A stretch of 32,212 nucleotides of DNA from Alphaproteobacteria bacterium RIFCSPHIGHO2_02_FULL_46_13 (GCA_001767915.1 MEMI01000013.1:1-32212); one strand, 5' to 3'; shown: positions 1-8,248, counted from the first letter of the stretch. Numbers and translations are program-made. The notes: generated by a model from the sequence alone, not told the origin.

Positions 1-378
1 ATCATCTTTGGACGCATTCCTGACGAACTGTCAAAACGCCATAAAGATCCCAAAAAACAAATTTTATCTTTGTTTGACCTGAAAGCCGAAGAATTCGCGC
101 TCAACAATTTTAATGGCTGTCTGGCGATTAATGCCAAAGTGGAGTTTGACGGTAGTGATCATGAGATCGAGGCGGCCTGTAGCGGGTTTTACCAGAAGTT
201 AGAGGCCTATGTGGCCGAGTTATGCGCTGCGGCTAAACTCAAGTCCCCCAAAACACTCGCCCATCAGATTATTCTGTTATTTGCGGGTTCCGTGGTGATG
301 GGGCAGATGCACCGTGATCCGGACGCCCCGAATGTTGCCAAGGAAATTGTCAAAACTTTGTTGAAGGGTGCAGTTTAG
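1..378 (+). CDS. TetR-family transcriptional regulator, C-terminal part (5'-truncated by window edge)
   Basis: The reading frame is open from base 1 to the TAG at 376-378, so this is the end of a longer gene; the N-terminal helix-turn-helix lies outside the window. The visible 125 residues look like the ligand-binding C-terminal domain of TetR regulators: an N-G-C-L-A-I-N-A segment followed by E-F, then helices running to the end, including a hydrophobic helix LLFAGSVVMGQMHRDP. This GCL-x-NA pattern is common in the TetR subgroup whose targets are usually divergent or adjacent efflux or oxidoreductase genes. The target cannot be inferred here because the upstream neighbour is not visible. The next gene, on the other strand, converges on it with about a dozen bases between stop codons. 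Confidence 0.7.
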   Translation: MIFGRIPDELSKRHKDPKKQILSLFDLKAEEFALNNFNGCLAINAKVEFDGSDHEIEAACSGFYQKLEAYVAELCAAAKLKSPKTLAHQIILLFAGSVVMGQMHRDPDAPNVAKEIVKTLLKGAV

Positions 379-390
379 GGGGCTGTCTAT

Positions 391-921
391 TCAGTTCGTT
401 TCGTTGCTTTTTATATCTGTGTACATATAAAATTCAAAATCTTCGTTTTTTTCTTTTTCTAGGGTGGCTGATGCCTTATCTAAACAAAACGCATTGGGCC
501 GTATGAAGGGATTAATTTTTACTTCAAAAGCTTTGAACACTTTGCCATCTTGTATGAAGGCCAATCCCCATTCGCTCTTATCAGTAAAATAGGGAATTTT
601 TACACCGTTTTTAATAGGAAATTTTCCGACGTGTCCTCGTTCCTGAAAGGGGGCATCATATACCCCCAAATGACAAACGCTATCCCATTGAAAATCTGTC
701 AGGTCACGGATTGCAATCTCCGTTTTTCCTTCGGCAACCATTTTTTCAAATTGATTGTTAAAATAGCGCTGGTCGGGGGTTAGATAGAATAGATTAAAGA
801 CATATAGGCCTATTAAAAATAAAAGCCCTATTCCCAATATTTGGGGGATGGAAATTCGTTTTTTTTGAGAGGTCATTGCACTCAACTTTCGTTTGCCGAT
901 CTGATTGGTTGGCTGATTCAT
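391..921 (-). CDS. Hypothetical single-pass membrane protein
   Basis: I do not recognise the family. The product (176 aa from ATG at 921) has a short basic N-terminus with a KKR cluster, one hydrophobic segment (IPQILGIGLLFLIGLYVFNL), and a polar C-terminal domain of about 130 residues that should face the periplasm. That domain has two cysteines (in SVCHLG and NAFCLD) that could form a disulfide. A GTG at 927 and an ATG at 876 (leaving MTSQKKR at the N-terminus) are alternative starts; none has a strong Shine-Dalgarno. It faces away from ctaB across a roughly 110-base intergenic region, so it is not part of the oxidase operon. Confidence 0.55.
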   Translation of the reverse strand: MNQPTNQIGKRKLSAMTSQKKRISIPQILGIGLLFLIGLYVFNLFYLTPDQRYFNNQFEKMVAEGKTEIAIRDLTDFQWDSVCHLGVYDAPFQERGHVGKFPIKNGVKIPYFTDKSEWGLAFIQDGKVFKAFEVKINPFIRPNAFCLDKASATLEKEKNEDFEFYMYTDIKSNETN

Positions 922-1039
922 ACTCACAACAGGATAAATATCCTAAACTATCAACATAAAACTATAGATTAGAAGCCGTGTCGGGGGAAGGCATAACAAA
1001 ACCCTTTATTGCTCCCTTAAAACTCTGCTAGATAACCGC

Positions 1040-1942
1040 ATGGACAGTTTATTGACACCTTCTTCTTCGCCTTCGGAATATTCGACATCGACTGCGGGGG
1101 ATTTTTTTTCGTTGCTCAAGCCTCGGGTCATGAGCCTTGTGGTCTTTTCGGGGTTTGCGGGGTATTGGGTGGCGCCTGACCGTGCGGATTTGCATCCGTT
1201 TTTGGCGTTGATTGGGATGTTAGCTTTGGCGCTGGGCGCTGGGGCATCCGGGGCATTTAACATGTGGTATGACCGCGATATTGACGCGGTGATGAACCGC
1301 ACCAAAACGCGCGCCATTCCGATGGGTAAAATTACACCTGATGATGCGCTGGGATTTGCGATTTTTACAACGATTTTGGCTGTTCTGATGATGGCCTTGG
1401 CGACCAACCTGATGGCCGCAGGGATATTGGCCTTTGCGAGCTTTTTCTATGTGGTCGTTTATACGGCTTTTCTGAAACGCAGGACTGCACAAAATATTGT
1501 GATTGGTGGCGCGGCAGGGGCGTTTCCGCCGATGGTCGGGTGGGCGATGGTCACGGGGGATATTACGTTTTCCAGTGTGCTGTTGTTCCTAATTATTTTT
1601 ATTTGGACTCCGCCGCATTTCTGGGCGTTGGCGCTTTTTGCGAATGAAGATTATAAGCGCGCCGAAATCCCGATGATGCCTGTCACCCACGGGGCAAAAC
1701 ACACCAAATGGCAAATGTTGGTTTATACGGTCATTTTGCTGCCTGTGACACTTGTTCCGAGTTTTATCGGGTTGGCGAACTGGGTTTATGCGGGGGTTGC
1801 TTTTGCCCTTGGCGCGCTATTTATTCTCTCTGCCATCCGCGTTCTGGGGGCTGAGGACATGAAACCTGCCAAGCAGATGTTTGGCTATTCGGTTTTTTAC
1901 CTCTTTGCTCTTTTCTTAACCCTGATGTTATGTCACAATTAG
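1040..1942 (+). CDS. ctaB: Protoheme IX farnesyltransferase (heme O synthase)
   Basis: This inner-membrane UbiA-type prenyltransferase adds a farnesyl group to heme b to make heme O, the precursor of heme A for cytochrome aa3 oxidase. The 300-aa length is normal. It starts with a soluble N-terminus, then F-S-L-L-K-P-R-V, typical of the family start, and has multiple hydrophobic helices. The first aspartate-rich motif is at N74-M-W-Y-D78-R-D80-I-D82 followed by R-T-x-x-R-A-I-P. The conserved TPPHFWALA segment lies in the middle of the protein, followed by A-E-I-P-M-M-P-V. It is the first gene of a co-directional run with cox assembly genes, 19 bases before the next gene. In many alphaproteobacteria ctaB follows ctaC and ctaD; those are not here. 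Confidence 0.95.
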   Translation: MDSLLTPSSSPSEYSTSTAGDFFSLLKPRVMSLVVFSGFAGYWVAPDRADLHPFLALIGMLALALGAGASGAFNMWYDRDIDAVMNRTKTRAIPMGKITPDDALGFAIFTTILAVLMMALATNLMAAGILAFASFFYVVVYTAFLKRRTAQNIVIGGAAGAFPPMVGWAMVTGDITFSSVLLFLIIFIWTPPHFWALALFANEDYKRAEIPMMPVTHGAKHTKWQMLVYTVILLPVTLVPSFIGLANWVYAGVAFALGALFILSAIRVLGAEDMKPAKQMFGYSVFYLFALFLTLMLCHN

Positions 1943-1961
1943 AGGATCAAAAGGTCTATTT

Positions 1962-2189
1962 ATGGAACAACAAAATACTACTCCTGAAATTACTCAAGAC
2001 GCCGCATTTAAAAAGCGCCGCGACCAGAAAAACTGGATTGTGTTGGGCTTGATTGTAGGATGTATTGCGTTGATTTGGTCTGTGACTATGATCAAAATTA
2101 GAAATGGGATGGAAATAGCTCATCCTGTTGGGTTGTCCGTAGAGGGCGCGCCACAAAAAGCTAACGAAGGGGGCAAAGATGCTCAGTAA
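1962..2189 (+). CDS. CoxF-like small membrane protein
   Basis: This 75-aa protein has a charged N-terminus (KKRRDQKN), one transmembrane helix (NWIVLGLIVGCIALIWSVTMIKI) and a short polar tail. Its size, topology and place between ctaB and ctaG match the small CoxF-type proteins of alphaproteobacterial cytochrome c oxidase operons, whose exact role is poorly known. The call rests mainly on synteny and topology, not on a diagnostic motif. Its end overlaps the start of the next gene by 11 bases, which suggests coupled translation. Confidence 0.7.
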   Translation: MEQQNTTPEITQDAAFKKRRDQKNWIVLGLIVGCIALIWSVTMIKIRNGMEIAHPVGLSVEGAPQKANEGGKDAQ

Positions 2190-2508
2190 ATTTGTCGTGT
2201 TCAGTGCAGTTATGATGGCGATTGGGTTTTCTTCCGTTGCGAAAGCCGAAGAGCAATTAATGGTTTTATGGCCTAAACAACGTGCGGCGCATCAGGTCGT
2301 TATGGATGACCACGCCGCCACTTATAAAGCCCGCGGTCAGGCTTATGTCGACCATTTATATGCAACGGGTGGTGAAGAGCCAATGCCAGCCGCCGATGAT
2401 TTATCAATGAGTGGTGAAATTGAGCCTGTGCCGATCAATGTCGGTCAGGTTGCTGAAATGGTTAAAGAAACTGATCCTGATACCCAGACAGCGGCGACCC
2501 CTCATTAA
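2179..2508 (+). CDS. Hypothetical exported protein within the oxidase assembly operon
   Basis: I do not recognise this 109-aa protein. It has a clear signal peptide (basic start, hydrophobic SAVMMAIGF, cleavage likely after AKA near residue 23) and an acidic, helical mature part ending in a proline/threonine-rich tail. There are no cysteines, so it is not a lipoprotein or a copper chaperone of the CxxxC type. The ATG at 2179 is preceded by a G-rich ribosome site and lies inside the end of the CoxF-like gene. Being locked between coxF-like and ctaG, it may take part in oxidase biogenesis, but that is inference from position only. Confidence 0.65.
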   Translation: MLSKFVVFSAVMMAIGFSSVAKAEEQLMVLWPKQRAAHQVVMDDHAATYKARGQAYVDHLYATGGEEPMPAADDLSMSGEIEPVPINVGQVAEMVKETDPDTQTAATPH

Positions 2509-2531
2509 TTTTATAAATAGAATTTCATTCA

Positions 2532-3140
2532 ATGGATGATTTAAGCAAAAAGAACCGCAGGACAGGCTATATTGTTCTGGGGCTAGTTCTGGGGATGTCG
2601 GCTCTGACCGCGTCGTCTGTTGAGCTTTATAAGCTTTATTGCAAAATGACGGGCTTCGGCGGGAAGGCCGAGCAATCCGAGACGGCCAAATCTGATGTGA
2701 TTTTGGATCGTGAGATTAAAGTCCGGTTTAATACCGATGTGAGCGTCAATCTTCCTTGGGAATTTAAGGCTGACCAAGAACCTCTTACCCTGAAATTGGG
2801 GCAAGAGGCCGCCGTTTCCTTTTCCGCCACCAATCTGGGCAATCAGGGCTTTGCGGGAACGGCTCTTTATAACGTTGATCCACCTGCTGCGGGTGTTTAT
2901 TTTCATAAGAACCAATGTTTTTGTTTTGATTATCAGTTGATCGCGCCCAAAAAAGAGGCTCATTTCCCTGTGGTTTTCTACATTGATCCCGCGTTGGATA
3001 AAGATCCGCAGTTAAAAGATTTGAAATCCATCACCCTATCTTATAGTTTTTTTAAGGCGGACTCTCCAGAATTAGAGAAAGCACTTGAGGACTTTTATAA
3101 TAGCGGAAATTCAGGTACAACTTCAGTCAAGATTAAATAA
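2532..3140 (+). CDS. ctaG: Cytochrome c oxidase assembly protein CtaG/Cox11
   Basis: This is the copper chaperone that delivers Cu to the CuB site of cytochrome oxidase subunit I. The protein (202 aa) has an N-terminal transmembrane helix (about residues 12-30) and a periplasmic immunoglobulin-like domain. The copper-binding C-F-C-F motif is present with C129 and C131, preceded by F-H-K-N-Q; a further cysteine, C37, follows the membrane helix as in the family. Conserved pieces R-F-N-T-D, Y-N-V-x-P and P-V-V-F-Y-I-D-P are visible. It sits between the small exported protein and ctaE, the usual place in alphaproteobacteria. Confidence 0.95.
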   Translation: MDDLSKKNRRTGYIVLGLVLGMSALTASSVELYKLYCKMTGFGGKAEQSETAKSDVILDREIKVRFNTDVSVNLPWEFKADQEPLTLKLGQEAAVSFSATNLGNQGFAGTALYNVDPPAAGVYFHKNQCFCFDYQLIAPKKEAHFPVVFYIDPALDKDPQLKDLKSITLSYSFFKADSPELEKALEDFYNSGNSGTTSVKIK

Positions 3141-3181
3141 ACACCAAAACTTTAGACGATTTAAGCCAGAGGAATAAATTT

Positions 3182-4102
3182 ATGTCAGATACTATTGAAT
3201 ATGGAACGACTGGGAAGCCCCATCCATACCACATTGTTCGCCCGAGCATTTGGCCTTTGGCAGGAGCATTCGCAGGCGGGTTGTTTGCACTGGGGATGAT
3301 TTTGTTTATGCACCGCGCGGATATTAAAGAATTCCATTTCGGTATCTGGGCACCATTGCTGGGTGCGGCCTCTATTATGGCTGTCATGTTTTTCTGGTGG
3401 AAAGATATTATTTTTGAAACAGTGACTGAGGCCGTTCACAATAAAATCACCGAACGTGGATTGCGGATGGGGATGGCGTTGTTTATCGCGTCTGAGGTCA
3501 TGTTCTTCGTTGCCTTCTTCTGGGCGTTCTTTGATGTGTCCATCTATGCGGACGAGGCTATCCAATATATGCGGGTTGCTTATACATCAGGCATTTGGCC
3601 ACCTCCGCAGTTCGAAGCTGTTCCACCGTTTGGCCTTCCATTTTTGATGACCATGATTTTGTTGCTTTCTGGTACAACCGTGACTTGGGCGCACCATGCG
3701 ATGCTTGCCGGTAATCATAAAAGTGCCAAAGAAGCTTTGATCTATACTGTGATTTTGGGTGTCATTTTCTTGTTCGTTCAAGGATATGAATATCACCATA
3801 CCGAATTCAAATTTGGTGACGGGTCATTTGCGTCCACATTCTATATGGCGACGGGCTTCCACGGCTTCCACGTTTTCGTTGGGACAGTGTTCTTGGCGAT
3901 TTGTTTGATCCGCGAAACCAAAGGGCATTTTACCCCTGACCGTCATTTCGGTTTTGAGGCGGCTGCTTGGTACTGGCACTTTGTGGACGTTGTTTGGTTG
4001 TTCCTGTTTATCGCTGTCTATATCTGGGGCGGTACAATCGGAATCGGATCTGACGAAGCTGTCCGCGCTGCGCATCAAGCGATTGCAGCCGGTGCTCAAT
4101 AA
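3182..4102 (+). CDS. ctaE: Cytochrome c oxidase subunit III
   Basis: Subunit III of the aa3-type heme-copper oxidase, a seven-helix inner-membrane protein that stabilises the oxygen-reduction site and supports proton uptake. The 306-aa protein begins with the typical K-P-H-P-Y-H-I-V segment and carries the family signatures S-E-V-M-F-F-x-A-F-F-W-A-F-F, T-W-A-H-H-A, G-F-H-G-x-H-V and W-Y-W-H-F-V-D-V-V-W. The stop codon overlaps the ATG of the next gene by one base. The ribosome site AGAGGA lies just before the start. Its presence shows that the organism makes a caa3/aa3-type oxidase even though subunits I and II are not in this window. Confidence 0.96.
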   Translation: MSDTIEYGTTGKPHPYHIVRPSIWPLAGAFAGGLFALGMILFMHRADIKEFHFGIWAPLLGAASIMAVMFFWWKDIIFETVTEAVHNKITERGLRMGMALFIASEVMFFVAFFWAFFDVSIYADEAIQYMRVAYTSGIWPPPQFEAVPPFGLPFLMTMILLLSGTTVTWAHHAMLAGNHKSAKEALIYTVILGVIFLFVQGYEYHHTEFKFGDGSFASTFYMATGFHGFHVFVGTVFLAICLIRETKGHFTPDRHFGFEAAAWYWHFVDVVWLFLFIAVYIWGGTIGIGSDEAVRAAHQAIAAGAQ

Positions 4103-4461
4103 TGACTGAAATCTCCTCCCTGATCGCATCCATTGCTTGTAAATGTCCGCGCTGTGGGGAGGGTGATTTGTTTAATACCGGTTTATCCAACCTGACTTTA
4201 CGCGACGCTTGCGACAAATGTGGATTGGATCTCAAAAAAAACGACAGTGCTGATGGCCCTGCCGTTTTTTTGATTTTTGTTCTTGGTGCGGCTCTTGTGC
4301 CGATGGCCTTGATCTTTGAAAATCTGGTGGCTCCCCCGTTATGGGTGCATGCTGTCCTTTGGGGAACGATTGCGCTTGCCGTCACTATCGGGAGTTTAAA
4401 GCCCATTAAATCGCTTGTGATCGGTATCCAGTATCGCCACCGTCCGGCGGATTGGGAATAA
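4102..4461 (+). CDS. DUF983 family membrane protein
   Basis: This 119-aa protein has two CxxC pairs near the N-terminus (C-P-R-C-G-E-G and C-D-K-C-G) that probably bind zinc or another metal, followed by G-P-A-V-F-L and two transmembrane helices. This arrangement is the DUF983 family, which in alphaproteobacteria is repeatedly found between cox subunit III and surf1; its biochemical function has not been established to my knowledge. The start overlaps the ctaE stop by one base, so translation is coupled. Confidence 0.9.
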   Translation: MTEISSLIASIACKCPRCGEGDLFNTGLSNLTLRDACDKCGLDLKKNDSADGPAVFLIFVLGAALVPMALIFENLVAPPLWVHAVLWGTIALAVTIGSLKPIKSLVIGIQYRHRPADWE

Positions 4462-4463
4462 CA

Positions 4464-4495
4464 GATGATCTGATGATCGGATGATCAGATGATCG
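4464..4495 (+). repeat. Four tandem 8-bp repeats before surf1
   Basis: The unit GATGATCN occurs four times back to back (4464, 4472, 4480, 4488), with only the last base of the unit varying. It starts three bases after the DUF983 stop codon and ends directly at the GGAGAC ribosome site used by surf1. Each unit contains ATGATC, so ATG triplets fall in changing frames; the first and fourth are in the surf1 frame, but the first is followed at once by a stop codon. Confidence 0.9.
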
Positions 4496-4509
4496 GAGAC
4501 AATAATAAT

Positions 4510-5226
4510 ATGAAACAAAAATTTCCTGTGATTGCCAGTTTGGTATGTTTTGTGGCCGTGGTTGTCTTGTGCACTATGGGGGCATGGCAGGTTCAGCGGC
4601 TTCAGTGGAAAAATGATTTACAGCGAAATCTGGATGCGGCTTTTTCAACCAAAAACCCGCCCCCTTTGATCGAGGCGCAATTTTCAAAAATTGAACCCGG
4701 TCAGGTTGTGCGCGGGGTAGCCAACGGAGTATTGGATGTATCAAAAGCTGTGATGGTGCATGGGCGGATTGAAAACGGCAAATCTGTTGTTGCTGTGGTC
4801 GCCCCGTTGAAAATGACATCTTCTCATGTGTCCGTTCCTGTCGAAATCGGGTGCGGTGATCCGGCAATTATCGGGCAGTTACCTTCATTAAAGCCAAAAG
4901 GTGTTAGCATCGTTGGTGTTTTGCGGCAGCCCAGATGGTCGTTTGTCACCCCGCCCAATATTCCGGACAAGGGCGAATGGTGGCGTATGGACGCTCAAGA
5001 ATTCGGAACATATTGGAAGGTCGAGAATTTGCAAAATGCAGTGCTGACCTCGGAAGAAATATTGGATTTCGGATATCCGTTATGGCCTAAACTGACCCCT
5101 TGCACGATTGAGAAAACATTACGCAATGACCATGCGTCTTATGCCTTCTTCTGGTTTCTCATGGCGGGATCTTTATCTGTCATTTGGGTCATCAGGTTTT
5201 TAAAACCTTATTTACAATCTGCATAA
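4510..5226 (+). CDS. surf1: SURF1 family cytochrome oxidase biogenesis protein
   Basis: SURF1/Shy1 proteins help insert heme A into subunit I of cytochrome oxidase. The 238-aa product has the family topology: one transmembrane helix near the N-terminus (VIASLVCFVAVVVLCTMGAWQ) followed by V-Q-R-L-Q-W-K, a periplasmic domain, and a second helix at the C-terminus (YAFFWFLMAGSLSVIWVI), with N-D-H-x-x-Y-A-F-F-W-F typical of the end. I prefer ATG 4510 to the in-frame ATG 4489, because 4489 lies inside the tandem repeat and GGAG at 4494-4497 is well placed for 4510. The last 19 bases overlap the end of the opposite-strand gene. Confidence 0.92.
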   Translation: MKQKFPVIASLVCFVAVVVLCTMGAWQVQRLQWKNDLQRNLDAAFSTKNPPPLIEAQFSKIEPGQVVRGVANGVLDVSKAVMVHGRIENGKSVVAVVAPLKMTSSHVSVPVEIGCGDPAIIGQLPSLKPKGVSIVGVLRQPRWSFVTPPNIPDKGEWWRMDAQEFGTYWKVENLQNAVLTSEEILDFGYPLWPKLTPCTIEKTLRNDHASYAFFWFLMAGSLSVIWVIRFLKPYLQSA

Positions 5227-5588
5227 AGAACTCTGACGCCATTTTCATCATCCCATTTACTGCGTAAATAAATATTACCGCTGAGCCGTGTATGGCAGGT
5301 AAAAAGGGGCATAATGGTGCGGATGGTGAGTTCGACTTTATAGCCCGGGAAGAACGGCCCCGTTGAGCAAACAGCAACGGTTTCGCCATCTTGCAAATTG
5401 AAATTCTTTTCGTGGCGCAGGATTTTGCCTTTGAATTTATAAGATTCTGTTTTGATGACGCCCATCACTTGTTGATTGGCGGAATTGACAATAGTGGCAC
5501 ATTCCTTAAACGGTGTCACATCCGCCGCCCATCCCGCATGGGGAAGGGTCATGAATAAGAGAAGGGTAAAAAAGAGGTGTTTTGTCAT
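5208..5588 (-). CDS. Hypothetical secreted four-cysteine protein
   Basis: Unrecognised 126-aa protein with a classical signal peptide (hydrophobic FFTLLLFMTL, cleavage after about residue 21-22). The mature part is rich in beta-type sequence and has four cysteines (C30, C74, C98, C125), enough for two disulfides. It starts only two bases after the stop codon of the upstream GEDEF-EAL gene, so the two are almost certainly cotranscribed and translationally coupled; this suggests, without proving, that it is a periplasmic partner or output of that signalling protein. Its 3' end overlaps surf1 antiparallel by 19 bases. Confidence 0.7.
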   Translation of the reverse strand: MTKHLFFTLLLFMTLPHAGWAADVTPFKECATIVNSANQQVMGVIKTESYKFKGKILRHEKNFNLQDGETVAVCSTGPFFPGYKVELTIRTIMPLFTCHTRLSGNIYLRSKWDDENGVRVLYADCK

Positions 5589-5590
5589 GT

Positions 5591-7777
5591 TTATTGCTGA
5601 GAGAAGAAGTCGAGTTTACCCGTATAGAGACGCATAAATTCAACAAATTTCTGGGATGGGACTGGTCTGGAATAACGATACCCTTGAACCTCGTCACAGC
5701 CTTCGGAAATCAGGAATTGCTCGTGGGCGGCTGTCTCCACCCCTTCCGCAATAATCTTGAGGTTGAGGGAGCGTCCGAGGGCAATAATGGTTCTGGCGAT
5801 TGCCGCATCATCCGTATTGTTGAGGGCGTTGCGGATAAAGGATTGGTCAATTTTCAAACGGTCAATCGGGAATTGGCGCAAGTATGACAGGGAAGAATAA
5901 CCCGTACCAAAGTCGTCAATCGCGAGTTCAACGCCCAGAGCATGCAATTCTTTCAGGGTTTTGATGGTTTGTTGAATATCTTCCATGAAGGCACTTTCGG
6001 TGACCTCTAACTCCAAGAAACGCGGATTGATTTTTGTTTTTTCTAACACGGATTTGGTGAAAGCCACCAAGTCACTTTGTTGGAATTGTTCGCCCGATAC
6101 GTTGACCGCGATGCGGATCGGGTGACCGGAATCATGCCATCTCTTGGCTTCCAGACAGGCTTGCTCCATGACCCATTCACCAATTGGGACGATCAGGCCG
6201 GATTGTTCTGCAATCGGAATAAATTCAGCGGGGGAGATAAATTTTCCGCCTTCTTTGCTATTATCTGGTTTGAACCAACGGAGTAGAGCCTCTGCGCCAA
6301 TAATACGACCCGTCCTTAAATCCAATTGTGGTTGATAGTTTAAGGTCAGTTGGTTGTTTTCCAACGCGTTCCGCAAGTCACGCAACATCTGGAAGCGCGC
6401 CTGTACGGCTTTGTCAAAGTCTTCAAGATATTCGCGGATACAATCGCGGCCATCTTCTTTTGCACGGTTCAGGGCGATATCTGCATTTTTCAAAACCTGA
6501 TCGGGATCAATCGCATCATCAGGGAAAGTAGACACACCGATGGAGGCCCGAACCTGAAAACTTTCGTTAAATACGCGGAAAGGATCGTGGGAGATGATGC
6601 TGCGGATTTTCTCGCCAACATCTTTCGCGGTAATCATATCATTGTTGAGAATATAGGTGATTGCAAACTCATCCTCACCTGTTCTGGCAACAACAGCGCT
6701 TTCGGGCAATGAAGATTTCAAGCGACGTCCAACCGCCCCCAAAATAGCATCGCCCACGTTATGCCCCATGGAATCGTTCACATCTTTAAAATGGTCGAGG
6801 TCAACGGCAATAACGGCGAGGCGTTCAATATTGGTATTGTCGGTATTGGCCTGACGTACATAGTCGGATAATTTCTGGATAAAGAAAGTCCGGTTCGGCA
6901 AGTTTGTTAAAACGTCGTAATAAGCCAGTTTGTGGATTTGGCTTTGCGCTGTTGTTTTTACCTGACGCAAGTTTTTGGCGTTTTGTTTAATGAGTTCTTC
7001 GGACGCTGCTATAGCACTCCCGATTTCATCACCTGAATTATAAGGGGAACGTATAATATTGGGCGATTCAGGATTGGCAATCGCCATCGATAAGTTATCA
7101 CGCAGGAAAATAATCGGTTCAAGCAACCATTTTGAAAGCGCAATCATTAGAATGGTTGTGACGAAGGCCGATAGCAAGAACATAATCAGAATGTTTTGGC
7201 GGACATACTGTGCCACCTTGTTCATTGATTTTTCTGAATCAAGGCGCACTACTATATAGTAGGGGCGACCACCTAAGTCATTGGGGCGCAGGATAGTTTC
7301 GTAATTAAGTCTATCGTCAGAGAAATAAGTTTTGTTAAGGTCGTTTTCCGACACGATAGTCAATGCGACTGGCTCGCCTGCCATCGACAGTAAATTGTAA
7401 TTTGTGGAATAAATGGTTATTCCCCTGATGGGGGTGAGAGCCATAATGCGTTGTTGTTGCTCAATTCCTATGGGGGAGGCGAGACTGTTTTGCCCACGAT
7501 AGTCAATCATCGGCGAAATCACACTGACGGCGCGATCTTTTAAGTCGAATAATTCTTGTTCTTGGTGACTTTTAAGAGTGAATGCAAGAATGGACGCCTG
7601 CACAGTCATAATGGTCAAAAACACAGCCACAACAATTTTCCAGCTTAATCGACTGTTCCAGATTCTGGGCGAGTTTTCAGGGTTCCCGGCTAATGACCAG
7701 GAAAAAAGGCGTCCAGTTTTCTTTTCTTCGCTGACTTCCGGCACAGAAGCTGCGTCCCCCTCAAAAGTTCTTTCCAT
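5591..7777 (-). CDS. Membrane GEDEF-EAL protein, probable c-di-GMP phosphodiesterase
   Basis: The 728-aa protein has TM1 (about 46-68), a periplasmic sensor region (about 70-193), TM2 (about 195-217), a HAMP-like linker, a GGDEF domain (about 285-445) and an EAL domain (about 465-710). In the GGDEF domain the signature reads G-E-D-E-F (367-371) and no RxxD inhibitory site precedes it. The EAL domain keeps its catalytic features: E-A-L-L-R (496-500), N-V-S (559-561), E-V-T-E-S (591-595), D-D-F-G-T-G-Y-S-S (621-629), K-I-D (642-644) and A-E-G-V-E-T (677-682). Caulobacter PdeA (CC3396) also has a GEDEF motif, which binds GTP and stimulates the EAL activity without making c-di-GMP; this protein probably works the same way. 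It is the first gene of a two-gene unit. Confidence 0.93.
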   Translation of the reverse strand: MERTFEGDAASVPEVSEEKKTGRLFSWSLAGNPENSPRIWNSRLSWKIVVAVFLTIMTVQASILAFTLKSHQEQELFDLKDRAVSVISPMIDYRGQNSLASPIGIEQQQRIMALTPIRGITIYSTNYNLLSMAGEPVALTIVSENDLNKTYFSDDRLNYETILRPNDLGGRPYYIVVRLDSEKSMNKVAQYVRQNILIMFLLSAFVTTILMIALSKWLLEPIIFLRDNLSMAIANPESPNIIRSPYNSGDEIGSAIAASEELIKQNAKNLRQVKTTAQSQIHKLAYYDVLTNLPNRTFFIQKLSDYVRQANTDNTNIERLAVIAVDLDHFKDVNDSMGHNVGDAILGAVGRRLKSSLPESAVVARTGEDEFAITYILNNDMITAKDVGEKIRSIISHDPFRVFNESFQVRASIGVSTFPDDAIDPDQVLKNADIALNRAKEDGRDCIREYLEDFDKAVQARFQMLRDLRNALENNQLTLNYQPQLDLRTGRIIGAEALLRWFKPDNSKEGGKFISPAEFIPIAEQSGLIVPIGEWVMEQACLEAKRWHDSGHPIRIAVNVSGEQFQQSDLVAFTKSVLEKTKINPRFLELEVTESAFMEDIQQTIKTLKELHALGVELAIDDFGTGYSSLSYLRQFPIDRLKIDQSFIRNALNNTDDAAIARTIIALGRSLNLKIIAEGVETAAHEQFLISEGCDEVQGYRYSRPVPSQKFVEFMRLYTGKLDFFSQQ

Positions 7778-8074
7778 TTATTCTTTCCATACGGATCAAA
7801 ATTTAGGATTTCTCCACCATATATAAGCCTAACCTGTGTTGGTTAATACTTCGTATAAATAATACCTAATATAAAAGGTATAGCCTTTTTTGTTGATCGG
7901 CCAGAACTATGTTTCTCAGTACATAATTTTTACCATTAAGGCATAAAGACACCAAGGTCTTTTGCTATTGCTTTGCAAAAGAAATTTTTTAACTGATAAT
8001 TTCTGCGAAAAGCGAATTTTAAGGTTTTGGTTACCTGTTCTGTGATATTCTTTCATTTATATGGAGGTTCAAAC

Positions 8075-8245
8075 ATGAATCCCACGAAAGAAACAGGACG
8101 TGAGTATGTCTATGGCAATTTTGGCATCGATGATAGTTGCAAGTCTTATGGCTGGCACGGCGATATTGAAGCAATCATCGCTGAATACGAAGCGTCTTCA
8201 GAAAGCCAAAGCAAGATCATCAAGACTTGCGATAAACCCCGTTAG
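8075..8245 (+). CDS. Small ORF upstream of cysS, 56 aa, possible leader peptide
   Basis: An ATG at 8075 with a strong GGAGG ribosome site (8063-8067) opens a 56-codon frame ending 40 bases before cysS. The peptide is polar, with no signal or membrane segment, and contains two cysteines, one of them at the fifth codon from the end (K-T-C-D-K-P-R). I do not recognise a family. It may be a small protein, or a cysteine-sensing leader for cysS given the RBS-covering hairpin that follows. An alternative upstream in-frame start at 8027 has no comparable ribosome site. Confidence 0.6.
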   Translation: MNPTKETGREYVYGNFGIDDSCKSYGWHGDIEAIIAEYEASSESQSKIIKTCDKPR

Positions 8246-8248
8246 AAA

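Noticed and set aside
5591-7777. Active diguanylate cyclase
   Set aside because: The signature is GEDEF and there is no RxxD inhibitory site, while the EAL domain is complete; phosphodiesterase activity is more likely.
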